From the NCBI RefSeq assembly GCF_011455695.1, contig NZ_CP015030.1, forward strand, positions 62,001 to 126,000: a DNA stretch of 64,000 nucleotides, in the 5' to 3' direction. The DNA is from Mannheimia granulomatis (GTDB lineage: Bacteria > Pseudomonadota > Gammaproteobacteria > Enterobacterales > Pasteurellaceae). The translations under genes were made by a program, and so were the position numbers. The notes beneath the pieces are model-generated. The model saw only the letters and a program-made list of their open reading frames with translations, ran no database searches and was not told the DNA's origin. Positions 30,301 to 39,320 of the stretch are shown here, piece after piece; the stretch's first letter is position 1, and every line of letters begins with the position of its first letter.

Positions 30301-33300
30301 ATCAAAATGGCGTACTTGCTAGCCTTGGAGAAAGACTGACTATTAATAGCTACCAATCTGATCTAAATAATGTAAAAGGCATTATTTCAGCGCAAAATGG
30401 TACACTGAGCTTAGATACTAATACTCTCAATAATCAACAGGGAGCTATTCGTGCAAAAACAGCAGGGATTACTACATTACAAACCTTGGATAATCGCAAT
30501 ACGCCTTCAGATAAGCATCAAGGTATTGTAGTAACAGATTTAACCTTGAATGCTAAACAACTTGATAACCAAGGTGGGCGGGTTGCGGTCTTGAATCATG
30601 CTAAACTTCAAGTCTCTGATATCCAAAATCAGCTAGGTGAAATCCTAGTGGTTAATGATGGTTTATTGAATGCAAATAAAATCAATAACCAAGCAGGTCA
30701 AATTGTTTCTACATCTGCTAACTTAACTATTACTACACAAACAACACTAAATAATCAACAAGGAATAATTGGTGCAGAAAATAAGCTTACATTGACGACC
30801 AAAGGCTTGTTAAACCAACAAGGTAATATCACTTCATCAAATCAGCTGGTACTTAATACTGCTCAACAACAGATTGATAACCAATATGGTCTAATTTTCT
30901 CTAAAAATCAGGCTAGTATTCGTTCAGGCGAAATGAATAATCAGAACGGTCTTATTCGTGCAGATAATTCACTCTTAATTAATACTAACCAAAATGTGAT
31001 TGATAACCGGAATACTCAAGATGTCGCAAAAGGGATTATTGGATTAGGTAGTGTGATTTTACAAGGCGTATCAAATCTACTTAATCAACAAGGTAAGCTC
31101 TATGGTGAAAATATACTTAACATTACTACCGTAGGCAGTACACAAAATCAACAGGGCATTATTCAAAGTAACGGTAATTTAACCTTATCTACCAAAGCAC
31201 TTGATAACCAAGAGGGTAAGATTTCTTCTTCTATTTCAAATATTACTGCACAAACCATCAATAATCGTGCGATATCTGATAAAGGTTCGCTAATTTATGC
31301 GGACAAATTAACACTTAATACAGAGCAAATTAATAACCAAGGTACAAAAGCAGAAGGTAATACCCCAAAACAAGGCATTCAAGGGAAAGATATTACCTTA
31401 GAAACCTCATTATTAAATAACCAACAAGGTGGTGTTTATAGTTCGAATAATGTCTCTATAACTTCAAATAATCTGTTGAATAATCAGGAAGGGGAGCTAT
31501 TAGCCGTTAATACAGTGAATGTATTAAATAGTGGTAATTTAACAATAAATAATGATAAAGGGCTAATTCAAGGTAATAAAACCCTTGATTTAAATGCAAA
31601 AAGCTTGGAGTCTGAAGGTAGTATCAGAACTAAAGGAAACTTAAATATTACCTTAAAAGATAGTTTTGTCTTAAATAATGCTTTTGAAGCTGGTAATCTC
31701 GTTTTTAAAACAAAGGGGGATTTCACCAATAATGCTGAACAGACCATTACGAATAAAATGACAATTTCGGCAAATAACATTGTGAATAATGCCAATGCTG
31801 AACTTTCATCAAATGAGACAACGCTTAATTCAAATACCTTAACGAATCGCGGTTTAATTGATGGGGTTAAAACCTTAATTAATAGTACTACTGTAACAAA
31901 TATCGGTACAGGAAAAATCTATGGCGATCATTTGGCATTTAATTCCTCTACGGTTGAAAATTTAACTGAAACAATAGATGGGGAAGCTAAAGCAGGTACG
32001 ATTGCGGCAAGAGAAAGACTAGATTTTGGTGTAGGAAAACTCATTAACCGTGATCACGCATTGGTTCTGAGCTTAGATAAACTTTCAATTGGCGGTCAAT
32101 TAGATGAAAATCATCATGCAATAGGTAAAGCTACCCTTGTAGATAACGGCAGTGCAACAATTGAGTCTCTTGGAGACGGTAAAATCAATACCGCTCATCT
32201 ATTAAATCAAGATCTTTATGTAAAAACTGGAATTGACACTAAAGTTGAAAGAATTGTTGAGCATGCATTAGGTAATAATTCTAACCGTTATCGAGAAGGA
32301 AGAGACGGTTATTATAATATCAATAATGGTTCTAGAAACCCAAATTCTTATTTTCAATTAAATAATGGTACGAGAATTGAGGGATTTGGTTGGTATTCTT
32401 GGTTTTACAATCAAACAACGAACACAACTACACTAGAATATACAGACCCAGCTAAAATATCTATAGGTGGTTCATTGAGGTTAGATGGGGAAGACCTACA
32501 TAATAAATATAGTCATTTATTAGTGGGTAAACAACTATGGTTAGGTGATGTAGTATTTAAAGAAAATACACAAAATAGCTCTTTAGATAGTGGAAAAGTC
32601 AAATTAAATAATGAAGATATCCGAGGTGAAATTAACCGTAATGATAAAGGAGAATACCGCATCGAATACCGAGTTAGAAAGAAAAAGGGAAGAAAGGGAC
32701 ATAGCCATTACCATTATAATGGATTGAAATATGGACCTTATGATCATCCAACGGAACATTTTTCATTTAATCGAGTGCTTAATACTATCGGTATTCCAAT
32801 CACATCCGATGCAACCGTTGATGACAAAACGAAAGTAAAAGATATTCAGTTAGATACCGTTTCTGTCGTATCGAATAATGCAGATAAACCAACAGCAGTT
32901 TCTATTGGGAAAACTCAGTTAAACTCTTCTATTGGTGTAAATACAGAAATTACGCTTACTCCAACTATTGATAACCATAATATTATCAGTTCCGGACAAG
33001 TTGTTGCTAAATTACAGACAACCGTTGAGAAATTTGATGCTGAGTATGTATCTAACATGACTATGCCGATGGTAAAAACCCATCTCCCGGATGTTCGTTT
33101 ACCTCAAGCTAGCCTATACAAAATCAATCCGGATGCGACGAACGGCTATCTGGTTGAAACCGACCCTAAATTTACCGACCGCAAACAGTGGCTGAGTTCA
33201 GATTATATGTTTGAACAGCTTCGTCACAACTTTGACAACGTGCATAAACGTTTGGGTGATGGTTTTTATGAGCAACGTTTAATCAACGAACAAATAAATC

Positions 33301-36300
33301 AACTGACCGGTCGCCGATTTATTCAAGGCTACTCCAACGATTTAGAGCAATACCAAGCCCTAATGAATAGCGGGGTGAAGTATGCCAAGCAGTTTAATTT
33401 ATCTGTGGGTGTTGGCTTAACGGCAAAACAGATGTCGGAACTCACAACTGATATGGTTTGGTTAGTGAATAAAGAAATTACACTTGCAGATGGTCGGAAA
33501 GTAACAGCCTTTGTGCCACAAGTTTATTTAGTGGCTCGCAATAGCGATATTACTTCCCGAGGAGCGGTGATTTCAGCGAATAAAATCATTGGCAGTGCAG
33601 ATAAAGTTGAAAACAGCGGTGTGATTGCAGGGTTAGATTTAACCCGCTTACACAGCAATCAACTGGAAAATCGAGGCACGGTGTTAGGGAATGCGGTGGA
33701 TTTATCCGCCAAACAAAACCTGATTAACTTAGGCGGTAAGATTGAAGCCGTGAAAGATTTGTCACTCTATGCAGGAAAGCATCTTGAAATTAGCTCTACC
33801 CTCTCATCGAGTCAAAGTGCTGACGGCAACTTTGCCCGCACGGTGTTAGACCAACTCGCCTCGGTAAAAGTCACCGGTGAAGGCGGACGTTTAGCTTTAC
33901 ACAGTGATGATAACCTCACGATAAAAGCGGCGAATATTGAAAGCCAAGGCACGTTAAATGCTATGGCAGATAACGCCTTACAGATTACCACACTGAATAT
34001 CAGCAACAAAGAACACTACAACGGCAATGCGGATAACTACTACCGTTTAGAGCAACAAGGTGAAATCGGCTCTACCCTTAAGGGTAAAGATGGCGTTCGC
34101 CTTGTTGGAATGGAAAATGCAATCCTTCGCCAAGCCACGGTGAGCAGTGAAAACGGTGATACTTTTATCGGCTCAAAAGGCGATGTGCGTATTGAATCGG
34201 GCGTGCAATCCGAACAATTAGCCAGCAGCTCGAAAGGGAGTACCAAAGGTCTATTCAGTAAAACTACCGAAACCCGCCGCCATTATCATGATACCACTGA
34301 ACATATCGGTAGTGAGATAGATGGTAAGAACGTGACGCTCTATTCGGAAACCGGCAAAGTGGATATTCACGGCTCTGCGGCAGTTGCCGATAAACAACTA
34401 CTGATTGACGGCAAAGCCGGTGTGAATATTACCTCTGCGACTAATACGCACTATGCTGAAGATGAACACATTAAAACGAAAAGCGGTTTAATGGGGACGG
34501 GCGGTATCGGCTTTAGTGTGGGTAAGAAGAAAGAGCAAATTGAGCAAGACCGCACTCAACAAAGTGCGGCTCGTAGCCACGTGGGGAGCTTATCGGGCGA
34601 TACAATAATCCGCACAGACGGACATTACCAACAAACCGGCAGTATCGTCACCTCTCGAGACGGTGATGTGGACATTACAGCGAAGTCTGCCAATATTACC
34701 GCAGCTCGTTCGGATTATGAGAGTAATTATAAACGGACGATGGAGCAGAAAGGAGTGACGATTGCAGTGAGTTCACCAGTAACGAATGCGATACAAGCGG
34801 TCGAAAAAACCGTAAATTCTGCAAAATCGGTGGGAAGTAGCAAGAATGACCGTATTAATGCGTTAGGTGCGGTGAATGCAGGCTTTGAAGCAATGCGAAC
34901 AGCGGAGCAAGTTGGCAAGTTAGCCGAAGCAATGGGACAAAACCCAACCCAAGCTCTGAGTCAAGATGTGAGCGTATCGATAACCTATGGCGAACAAAAA
35001 AGTGTTGAAACCCAACATAGTGAGGGGAATAAGTCCGAAAAAAGCCAAATCAACGCCGGAGGCAAGTTGAATATCAAAACTGAAGGCGGCGGTAAAGATT
35101 CGAACTTAACGATTGCAGGTAGCGATGTCTCAGGCAAAGGCGGTACACACTTAAAAGCAGAGGGCGATGTCAATATTTTGGCAGTGGATGAGAACCACCT
35201 TGAACGGAGTAAAAACAAATCCAGCGGCTTTAATGCTGGTGTTGCTGTTCAGTTTGGTGGAGCAGGTAGCGCAACGCTAGGTGTAACGGCAGGTGGCAAT
35301 GTGGCAAAAGGCTACGGCAATGGTGAAAGCCGTGCTTGGGTGGGCAGCCAAGTCGGTAGTCAATCTAGCAAAACGGAGATAGAAAGTGGCAACACAGCGA
35401 ACGTTATCGGCTCACAGGTGCAAGGCAAACGGGTTGAAGTGAAAGCCCAAGACCTGAATGTTCAAAGTTCACAAGACACGATGACGTATAAAGGCAAACA
35501 AGAAAGTGCCTCTGCCCAAGTCACGGTAGGCTATGGAGCTTCCGGTAGTGCTGGTTACAGCAAGTCAAAAATGACTGCGAATTATGCGAGTGTGAAGCAA
35601 CAGGCAGGGATTTTTGCAGGGGATGAGGGCTACGACATCGATGTAAAACAGCATACCGAGCTAACAGGTGGTTTAGTGACCTCAACCGAAAAAGCTGAAA
35701 TGGAGGGGAAAAACCGCTTTGCGACAGGCACGCTGAATACAACCAATTTAGACAATCATGCAGACTATAAAGGTAGTGCGATGAGTGCTAATGTAGCCGG
35801 TGATTATAAAGGTGGTTGGAACGGACAAAGAGTGGATAAAGAAGGTAATCCGACTCATAGTCTAAGTAATGTGATGGGCTATGGTTCAGATAAAGATAGT
35901 CAATCCAGCCAAACAACATCCGGCATTAACTCTCAGAATCTGATTATTCGGAATGAACAAGCTCAGTTGGAGAAAACCGGCAAAACGGCAGAGCAAATCA
36001 GAGAAGAGGTAAAAACCAGCACAACAACGGATAATGCCGAAAGCCGTTCGGGTAAGTTAGAAAACCGCTTTGACAAAGATAAGTTGCAAAAAGAGTTGGA
36101 CTATCAGGTGAAGGCAATAACTGATTTCCAAACCATTACCATGGCAACTATTAATGAAAAAGTGGCAAGCCAGGCTGAAAGCAAACGAGCGGAAGCAGAG
36201 CAGGCAAAAGCTGAAGGCAACACAATCAAAGCCCAAGAACTGGAAAACGAAGCGAAGAAATGGGAAACAGGAGGTGCTTACCGACAAGGGGTAGATGCGA

Positions 36301-37835
36301 TAACGAATGCGGTTGGTTTAGCCTTAGGCGGCAGCCCAACGGCAGGGGTAATCGCTGGAGCAGCTTCGCCTTATATCAACACAGAAATCAAACAGGCAAC
36401 AGAGGGCAATGAACAAGCTAACCTGATTGCTCATGCTATTTGGGGAGCAGTAGAGGCTTATACACAAGGCGGTAAGGCAGGCACAGGAGCGGTTGCAGCA
36501 GTAACAGGCGAGGTTGGAGCAGACATCATCGCCCGTAACCTCTTCGGCAAAAAGCCTGAAAACCTGACGGAAGCGGAAAAGCGGACAGTATCAGAACTCA
36601 GCCAAGTTGCTGCTGGGCTGGCTGGTGGTTTAACTTCAAGTTCAGGCAATTCGTTATCCATAGTTCAAGCAGTGAAAACTGGACAGAGAATTGGGAAGAA
36701 TGCGGTGGAGAATAACTACCTATCCAAACAAGACTGGATTGACTACAAAAGAGAGGTAACTTCTTGTGGCAACAATCAAGAATGTATTGAAAAAGTAAAA
36801 GAAGAATTTACTGATGTGAATAAAGCAAATAGTGAAACATTAAAAGCTGCTTGCAGATTGGGAGGAAATACAGAGGAATGTGCTAAACAAACATCGCTTG
36901 CTAAAGAGGGATTTGATTATGCTAGAGACAATGTCCGATTTGATGGTTCAGGCTGGATGGCAAAAATAATGAATACTAATAAAGCTGAGGCTAAAATAAA
37001 ACCAACAGAAGGGCTATTAGGTAGTGAGGCGATTACTCAGATAGAGAATGCTTTATCTAATCCAGAGATTAGAAATAAGGTTGAAAATGATCCTCTTATA
37101 AAGCGAGAGCTTACAAAAGGTATTGATCAAGCCGCTAGTGCAGTAAGAGCTGAAAAAACGAATGCCTATGAATTTAGTGCAAAATTTGAATACCCAAATA
37201 TATCAGGGCTTTCAAATGATTATAGAGTATTTGGACGAGAATTAGGTGCTGAACCCGTTTTTCCAGAATATTATCTCTATACAGCATTTGGGGTAGGCAA
37301 ATTAGGTAAAACACTATTTGACCTCTCATCAACATCAACTCGTGTGATAGTGGGAGCGAATGGTGCTGTAAGTGCTGGTGCTCAATACCTGACTAATGGA
37401 CAGGTTAGTGTAAAAGAGACCTTAAAAGATATGAGTGAAGCCTATATCACAAAGGGCTTTGGTTTTAAAGGATATACCGCTTGGAATTTAGGCACTGGAT
37501 TCTTAGACGGAGGGTTAGAAAATGCCAAATGGCAAGATGGTAAATTACAAGGATTTTCTATTGAAAATGGCTTAGAAAAAGCTGGGGTAAAAACTGCAAC
37601 AAGTACGTTTGGCTATGTGTTTGGTAAAGGCGTTGAAGGTACTTTGAATAAAAATATCAATACTTATGGAAATAGTCTAAGGACAGAGCCGATTAGAGTA
37701 GGAAGCCCAATTAGTCGGTATGTTGAGCTTAGTCCAATTCCAGTAGGGGTTGGGAATGCTGTAGATAGCATTAGTAATAAATTTTCAGAAAATGAATATG
37801 AAAAATTTAAACTTTTAAATGGAGTGGAAAAATGA
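27333..37835 (+). CDS. cdiA: CdiA-type filamentous hemagglutinin with polymorphic toxin C-terminus
   Basis: The 3500-residue TpsA partner of CdiB. In order: an extended signal peptide (residues 1-68, ending SENVFA), a TPS secretion domain with VIIANPSGLHCEGCG near residue 178, a very long N/Q-rich FHA-1 repeat region (about 350-1550), a distinct region that may bind a receptor (about 1650-1930), the periplasmic-arrest signature YLVETDP near 1937, FHA-2 repeats (about 2250-2800), and a pre-toxin domain ending in VENN at 3125-3128. The last ~370 residues are the toxin. It includes a paired-cysteine entry-type segment (SCGNNQECIEKV, ACRLGGNTEECA) and a hydrophobic, glycine-rich stretch (about 3310-3350). 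The stop overlaps the immunity gene. It may also serve as an adhesin; the VENN motif and immunity gene argue for CDI. Confidence 0.9.
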   Translation: MNKQCFRVIFSKTLQRLVVVSELAKSEGKSTESSSSGQILQKICKIRPLVFSLFCALGFVSFSENVFADLIIQADSSASKNQQPIILQTANGLPQVNIQTPNDKGLSHNKYSQFDVAEKGAILNNSRTTTQTQQAGLVQGNPYLARGEAKVILNEVNSNKPSVMKGYVEVAGKKADVIIANPSGLHCEGCGIINSDRATFTTGKPEIKNGQVDNFKVEAGKVKVSSKGLDNSRVDYTEILAREAEVNAGIWSKKETKVITGKNTVKRSETDKNLQIINTKQPLAGETKPQVAIDVGELGGMYSGKIHLIGTEKGVGVRNAGHIGASSETLQIDSQGRIVNTGTLNAAKPVILTASQGIENKGKIENRQGDITFNTLADIKQDGSIVARAGNIYKTANQAITQNGETVAKDNITYKSPKVVASTQSLIAAGIDVKDTAQGEVRSLEKASAKTITVATTGKATLQGKNIASGNIKISASEANLDNSHTSAYSINATASQGKIQANNATVIANKDLTLATPTLLETKDSYLKAERITTKQRSLNTQNAILEQTGTGELTIKVVDRLQNQGGTFKTQGDLDIKANGVDNQQGRLLANGKLTVNTGKGKVDSINGTMLSNQSLSITSGELINDGGLIQSNQNVTINTQGQALSNKRTLTDTQDKGIVALGALNIQTANVANKQGRIVSAGKQALNITNIDNQQGLVYAQQDLTLSGTNLANNKGNIRSGTQANITLLANLNQQNGTIQAQELNLTANTLNSITQSLIFADSLNITTSTELSNKDSRIISKFDGNIKTGSKLDNTNSTIGSQKLSLTIDTNNHRLESKKGNIVAAQNININSGIIENNQGLISANEVILNSNNHSINNQDTLLENQDNRGIIAQHSLTLNTGSLNNNNGNILSRKNSTINTTSLVNNQGEIRTQSQINLNTNTLSQNSGLITANIVNLVADFIKSSKQSEISGNQVNVAAQTLNNQESKLIAQHLANIDVNQGIQNQNGVLASLGERLTINSYQSDLNNVKGIISAQNGTLSLDTNTLNNQQGAIRAKTAGITTLQTLDNRNTPSDKHQGIVVTDLTLNAKQLDNQGGRVAVLNHAKLQVSDIQNQLGEILVVNDGLLNANKINNQAGQIVSTSANLTITTQTTLNNQQGIIGAENKLTLTTKGLLNQQGNITSSNQLVLNTAQQQIDNQYGLIFSKNQASIRSGEMNNQNGLIRADNSLLINTNQNVIDNRNTQDVAKGIIGLGSVILQGVSNLLNQQGKLYGENILNITTVGSTQNQQGIIQSNGNLTLSTKALDNQEGKISSSISNITAQTINNRAISDKGSLIYADKLTLNTEQINNQGTKAEGNTPKQGIQGKDITLETSLLNNQQGGVYSSNNVSITSNNLLNNQEGELLAVNTVNVLNSGNLTINNDKGLIQGNKTLDLNAKSLESEGSIRTKGNLNITLKDSFVLNNAFEAGNLVFKTKGDFTNNAEQTITNKMTISANNIVNNANAELSSNETTLNSNTLTNRGLIDGVKTLINSTTVTNIGTGKIYGDHLAFNSSTVENLTETIDGEAKAGTIAARERLDFGVGKLINRDHALVLSLDKLSIGGQLDENHHAIGKATLVDNGSATIESLGDGKINTAHLLNQDLYVKTGIDTKVERIVEHALGNNSNRYREGRDGYYNINNGSRNPNSYFQLNNGTRIEGFGWYSWFYNQTTNTTTLEYTDPAKISIGGSLRLDGEDLHNKYSHLLVGKQLWLGDVVFKENTQNSSLDSGKVKLNNEDIRGEINRNDKGEYRIEYRVRKKKGRKGHSHYHYNGLKYGPYDHPTEHFSFNRVLNTIGIPITSDATVDDKTKVKDIQLDTVSVVSNNADKPTAVSIGKTQLNSSIGVNTEITLTPTIDNHNIISSGQVVAKLQTTVEKFDAEYVSNMTMPMVKTHLPDVRLPQASLYKINPDATNGYLVETDPKFTDRKQWLSSDYMFEQLRHNFDNVHKRLGDGFYEQRLINEQINQLTGRRFIQGYSNDLEQYQALMNSGVKYAKQFNLSVGVGLTAKQMSELTTDMVWLVNKEITLADGRKVTAFVPQVYLVARNSDITSRGAVISANKIIGSADKVENSGVIAGLDLTRLHSNQLENRGTVLGNAVDLSAKQNLINLGGKIEAVKDLSLYAGKHLEISSTLSSSQSADGNFARTVLDQLASVKVTGEGGRLALHSDDNLTIKAANIESQGTLNAMADNALQITTLNISNKEHYNGNADNYYRLEQQGEIGSTLKGKDGVRLVGMENAILRQATVSSENGDTFIGSKGDVRIESGVQSEQLASSSKGSTKGLFSKTTETRRHYHDTTEHIGSEIDGKNVTLYSETGKVDIHGSAAVADKQLLIDGKAGVNITSATNTHYAEDEHIKTKSGLMGTGGIGFSVGKKKEQIEQDRTQQSAARSHVGSLSGDTIIRTDGHYQQTGSIVTSRDGDVDITAKSANITAARSDYESNYKRTMEQKGVTIAVSSPVTNAIQAVEKTVNSAKSVGSSKNDRINALGAVNAGFEAMRTAEQVGKLAEAMGQNPTQALSQDVSVSITYGEQKSVETQHSEGNKSEKSQINAGGKLNIKTEGGGKDSNLTIAGSDVSGKGGTHLKAEGDVNILAVDENHLERSKNKSSGFNAGVAVQFGGAGSATLGVTAGGNVAKGYGNGESRAWVGSQVGSQSSKTEIESGNTANVIGSQVQGKRVEVKAQDLNVQSSQDTMTYKGKQESASAQVTVGYGASGSAGYSKSKMTANYASVKQQAGIFAGDEGYDIDVKQHTELTGGLVTSTEKAEMEGKNRFATGTLNTTNLDNHADYKGSAMSANVAGDYKGGWNGQRVDKEGNPTHSLSNVMGYGSDKDSQSSQTTSGINSQNLIIRNEQAQLEKTGKTAEQIREEVKTSTTTDNAESRSGKLENRFDKDKLQKELDYQVKAITDFQTITMATINEKVASQAESKRAEAEQAKAEGNTIKAQELENEAKKWETGGAYRQGVDAITNAVGLALGGSPTAGVIAGAASPYINTEIKQATEGNEQANLIAHAIWGAVEAYTQGGKAGTGAVAAVTGEVGADIIARNLFGKKPENLTEAEKRTVSELSQVAAGLAGGLTSSSGNSLSIVQAVKTGQRIGKNAVENNYLSKQDWIDYKREVTSCGNNQECIEKVKEEFTDVNKANSETLKAACRLGGNTEECAKQTSLAKEGFDYARDNVRFDGSGWMAKIMNTNKAEAKIKPTEGLLGSEAITQIENALSNPEIRNKVENDPLIKRELTKGIDQAASAVRAEKTNAYEFSAKFEYPNISGLSNDYRVFGRELGAEPVFPEYYLYTAFGVGKLGKTLFDLSSTSTRVIVGANGAVSAGAQYLTNGQVSVKETLKDMSEAYITKGFGFKGYTAWNLGTGFLDGGLENAKWQDGKLQGFSIENGLEKAGVKTATSTFGYVFGKGVEGTLNKNINTYGNSLRTEPIRVGSPISRYVELSPIPVGVGNAVDSISNKFSENEYEKFKLLNGVEK
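27436..27482. repeat. Inverted uptake-signal pair inside the cdiA signal sequence
   Basis: CAAGCGGTC with its tail TTTTGCAAAAAATTTGCAA runs into GACCGCTTGTA (ACCGCTTGT at 27474-27482). The pair encodes residues of the extended signal peptide (SSGQILQKICKIRPLV), so it is translated. Confidence 0.75.
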
Positions 37836-38062
37836 AATACCCTCTAAGAGTTTATGTTTTTGCATTTTTTATATCATATATTTTTTCTAATATTGCTATA
37901 TTAGGTATATTTTCGCTTATAAAATTATATTTTTATTTTTTTAAGTACAAAATGGGGATACCTTTTTTAAATTTTATGCTTGAGGATCTTAGATTTTTAT
38001 TATTTATGCCTATTATTACTGCACTAGCTATTATGGTCATGTATTTTGGACAAAGGAGATAG
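37832..38062 (+). CDS. Candidate CDI immunity protein, small membrane protein
   Basis: The 76-residue protein starts at ATGA overlapping the cdiA stop, which is the usual position of cdiI. It has two strongly hydrophobic segments (residues about 6-33 and 53-71) separated by a short segment with a single acidic cluster (LEDLR), so it should sit in the inner membrane. Size and topology resemble the E. coli EC93 immunity protein, which guards against an ionophore toxin; I see no firm sequence match. It likely neutralises the CdiA tip encoded directly upstream. Two related-looking membrane proteins follow at 38785 and 39321. Confidence 0.7.
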   Translation: MKYPLRVYVFAFFISYIFSNIAILGIFSLIKLYFYFFKYKMGIPFLNFMLEDLRFLLFMPIITALAIMVMYFGQRR

Positions 38063-38069
38063 TTTGTGT

Positions 38070-38236
38070 ATGGTATTAGGAAATGTTAACTACCATCAGT
38101 TATTGAATATGCGATCTCGACAGGAGAGAAAATTGTCAATAATTTAGGAGTAACTATTTACAAAGACAGAACTAATGGCGTTAAAATTATTCCTAATGAA
38201 AAAGGAAAGGTTATTACTGTTACTTATGAAAAATAA
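38070..38236 (+). pseudogene. Orphan toxin C-terminal fragment A (frameshifted)
   Basis: MVLGNVN (from 38070) continues in the -1 frame as PSVIEYAISTGEKIVNNLG, then VTIYKDRTNGVKIIPNEKGK and VITVTYEK to a stop at 38234. One lost base near 38091 explains the break. The fragment looks like the last ~55 residues of a secreted nuclease-type toxin, and it overlaps the next gene by 11 bases, as toxin/immunity pairs do. It has no upstream toxin portion and cannot be secreted. The exact toxin family is not recognised. Confidence 0.6.
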
Positions 38237-38474
38237 TATTTCACATCATACTAAAGATATTTTTTTATATAATGAATTTGTATGTTCACTAGAAAATGAT
38301 TATGGCTATCTAGATAGTTGGTTGAATATGGAAATTCTAAATGCACTAGCTCTTGATGAATGGGAAGTGAATGGATGCCCTGTTAGGTGGAATTTATGGA
38401 ATTATAAATATAAAGAAAAAGCAATAAAATTGGTTGAGCAATTTTTGTTAGAACAGAAATGCAATAGTGCCTAG
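38226..38474 (+). CDS. Orphan immunity protein A
   Basis: The ATG at 38226 overlaps the end of toxin fragment A. The 82-residue product (MKNNISHHTKDIFLYNEFVC...) is soluble, acidic and aromatic-rich (DSWLNMEILNALALDEWEVNG), as expected for a cytosolic immunity protein. A longer in-frame start at 38175 lies within the toxin fragment and is rejected. It may still protect against sister cells that deploy the matching toxin. No family recognised. Confidence 0.6.
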   Translation: MKNNISHHTKDIFLYNEFVCSLENDYGYLDSWLNMEILNALALDEWEVNGCPVRWNLWNYKYKEKAIKLVEQFLLEQKCNSA

Positions 38475-38497
38475 TCTCACAGATAGGGATAAAGTAA

Positions 38498-38686
38498 ATG
38501 AAATTTAATGGTGAAATTGATGTGCTTCTTAAAGCATTAGGCAAATATGAAGGAGGTAAATATAATTTATTCCCACAAGATGCTAATTTTAATAACTCTG
38601 CATATAAAATTTATTTTGAGAATATTATTGCCAAAGCGGCAAAGGAGGGGAAGGCGGTTAATGTAAATGCAAGATTCCGAATATAA
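38498..38686 (+). pseudogene. Orphan toxin fragment B, DNA/RNA non-specific endonuclease-like
   Basis: A 62-codon frame whose core, YNLFPQDANFNNSAYKIYFE then NIIAKAAKEGKAVNVNARF, resembles the Endonuclease_NS_2 pattern NLVPQ-x-x-N-N-x(3)-K-x(4)-E-x(4)-A-x-KEGK-x-V-x-V. The upstream DGH catalytic part is absent and the end is cut by the junction with fragment C, so it cannot be an active nuclease. The family assignment is from memory of the motif and is tentative. An ATG with weak ribosome binding (GGGATAAAGTAA) starts the frame. Confidence 0.5.
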
Positions 38687-38798
38687 ATATTTACCAAAGA
38701 AATTAGGAAATGTGGCTGATTCTTTATATAGTGAATTTATCAATAATCGTATAAATAAAATAGATAATAATAAACAAGGAGGCAATGATGAGAAGTAA
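38667..38798 (+). pseudogene. Orphan toxin C-terminal fragment C
   Basis: A 43-codon frame, MQDSEYKYLPKKLGNVADSL then YSEFINNRINKIDNNKQGGNDEK. Its spacing of residues (P..LGN..DS...F..N...K) resembles the end of the intact CdiA (PVGVGNAVDSISNKFSENEYEKF), suggesting the same toxin class. Its stop overlaps the following membrane immunity gene by 14 bases. It overlaps fragment B in another frame; B and C might instead be one frameshifted toxin. Confidence 0.5.
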
Positions 38799-39033
38799 TT
38801 TACTTGTTATTTTACATTTTTTCTATTTTTTTGTTGCCTCTTTTTTAGGACTGTTTTTAACATTGTTTTTAACATTTGGTTTATTTTCTATTTTTACTAA
38901 TGCGAATTATTATTTCTATAAAGATATATTTTTAATATTAAAGGATAGTGTTAATTTAAGCTTCATGGGGGCTATTTTGTTATCTATATCTCCGCTCTTT
39001 AAAACTATACTGTATTTTTGCAAAAAGGAATAA
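38785..39033 (+). CDS. Orphan membrane immunity protein C
   Basis: The 82-residue protein (MMRSNLLVILHFFYFFVASF...) has two long hydrophobic segments (about residues 5-35 and 56-75) joined by an aromatic loop, the same plan as the cognate immunity protein at 37832. AAGGAGGCA precedes the ATG, a strong site. The start overlaps the stop of toxin fragment C. Probably an immunity gene kept after its toxin tip was replaced. Confidence 0.6.
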   Translation: MMRSNLLVILHFFYFFVASFLGLFLTLFLTFGLFSIFTNANYYFYKDIFLILKDSVNLSFMGAILLSISPLFKTILYFCKKE

Positions 39034-39055
39034 AGGGTAACAAAATGGAAAATAG

Positions 39056-39319
39056 ATTTTTTGTTATTTTCCTACAAAAAAACTGGAGAAAGAAACAAGA
39101 TTTGGTATAAAAGAAGATCTTGAATACTTTAAGAAAGGGGTAAGTGTTAGTATAGGAGCTATTAGTAGCAAAAAAATCGATAACATTTCTCAAAACTCTC
39201 AGAATCCGTATGTTAAAAATATTATAAAACCTACTGTAAATTCTATTTTTAGTAAGGTGTTGTCAACAGGTGTAGATAAAACAGAAGAGTTTATGAATAA
39301 GACTATGGAGAGTAAATAA
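39056..39319 (+). pseudogene. Orphan toxin C-terminal fragment D
   Basis: An 87-codon open stretch without a start codon, with EKETRFGIKEDLEYFKKGVS, VSIGAISSKKIDNISQ and a C-terminal PYVKNIIKPTVNSIFSKVLS, ending at the TAA at 39317. A +1 frame begins MENRFFVIF at 39044, so one base may have been lost near 39076. The end resembles the tail of the intact CdiA (YVELSPIPVGVGNAVDSISNK). It lies one base before the next membrane immunity frame. A displaced toxin tip. Confidence 0.5.
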
Positions 39320-39320
39320 A

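Noticed and set aside
28400-31900. Regularly spaced short repeats that could suggest a CRISPR array or satellite
   Set aside because: They are imperfect, AT-rich codon repeats for the NNQQG-type FHA motif within one continuous reading frame.
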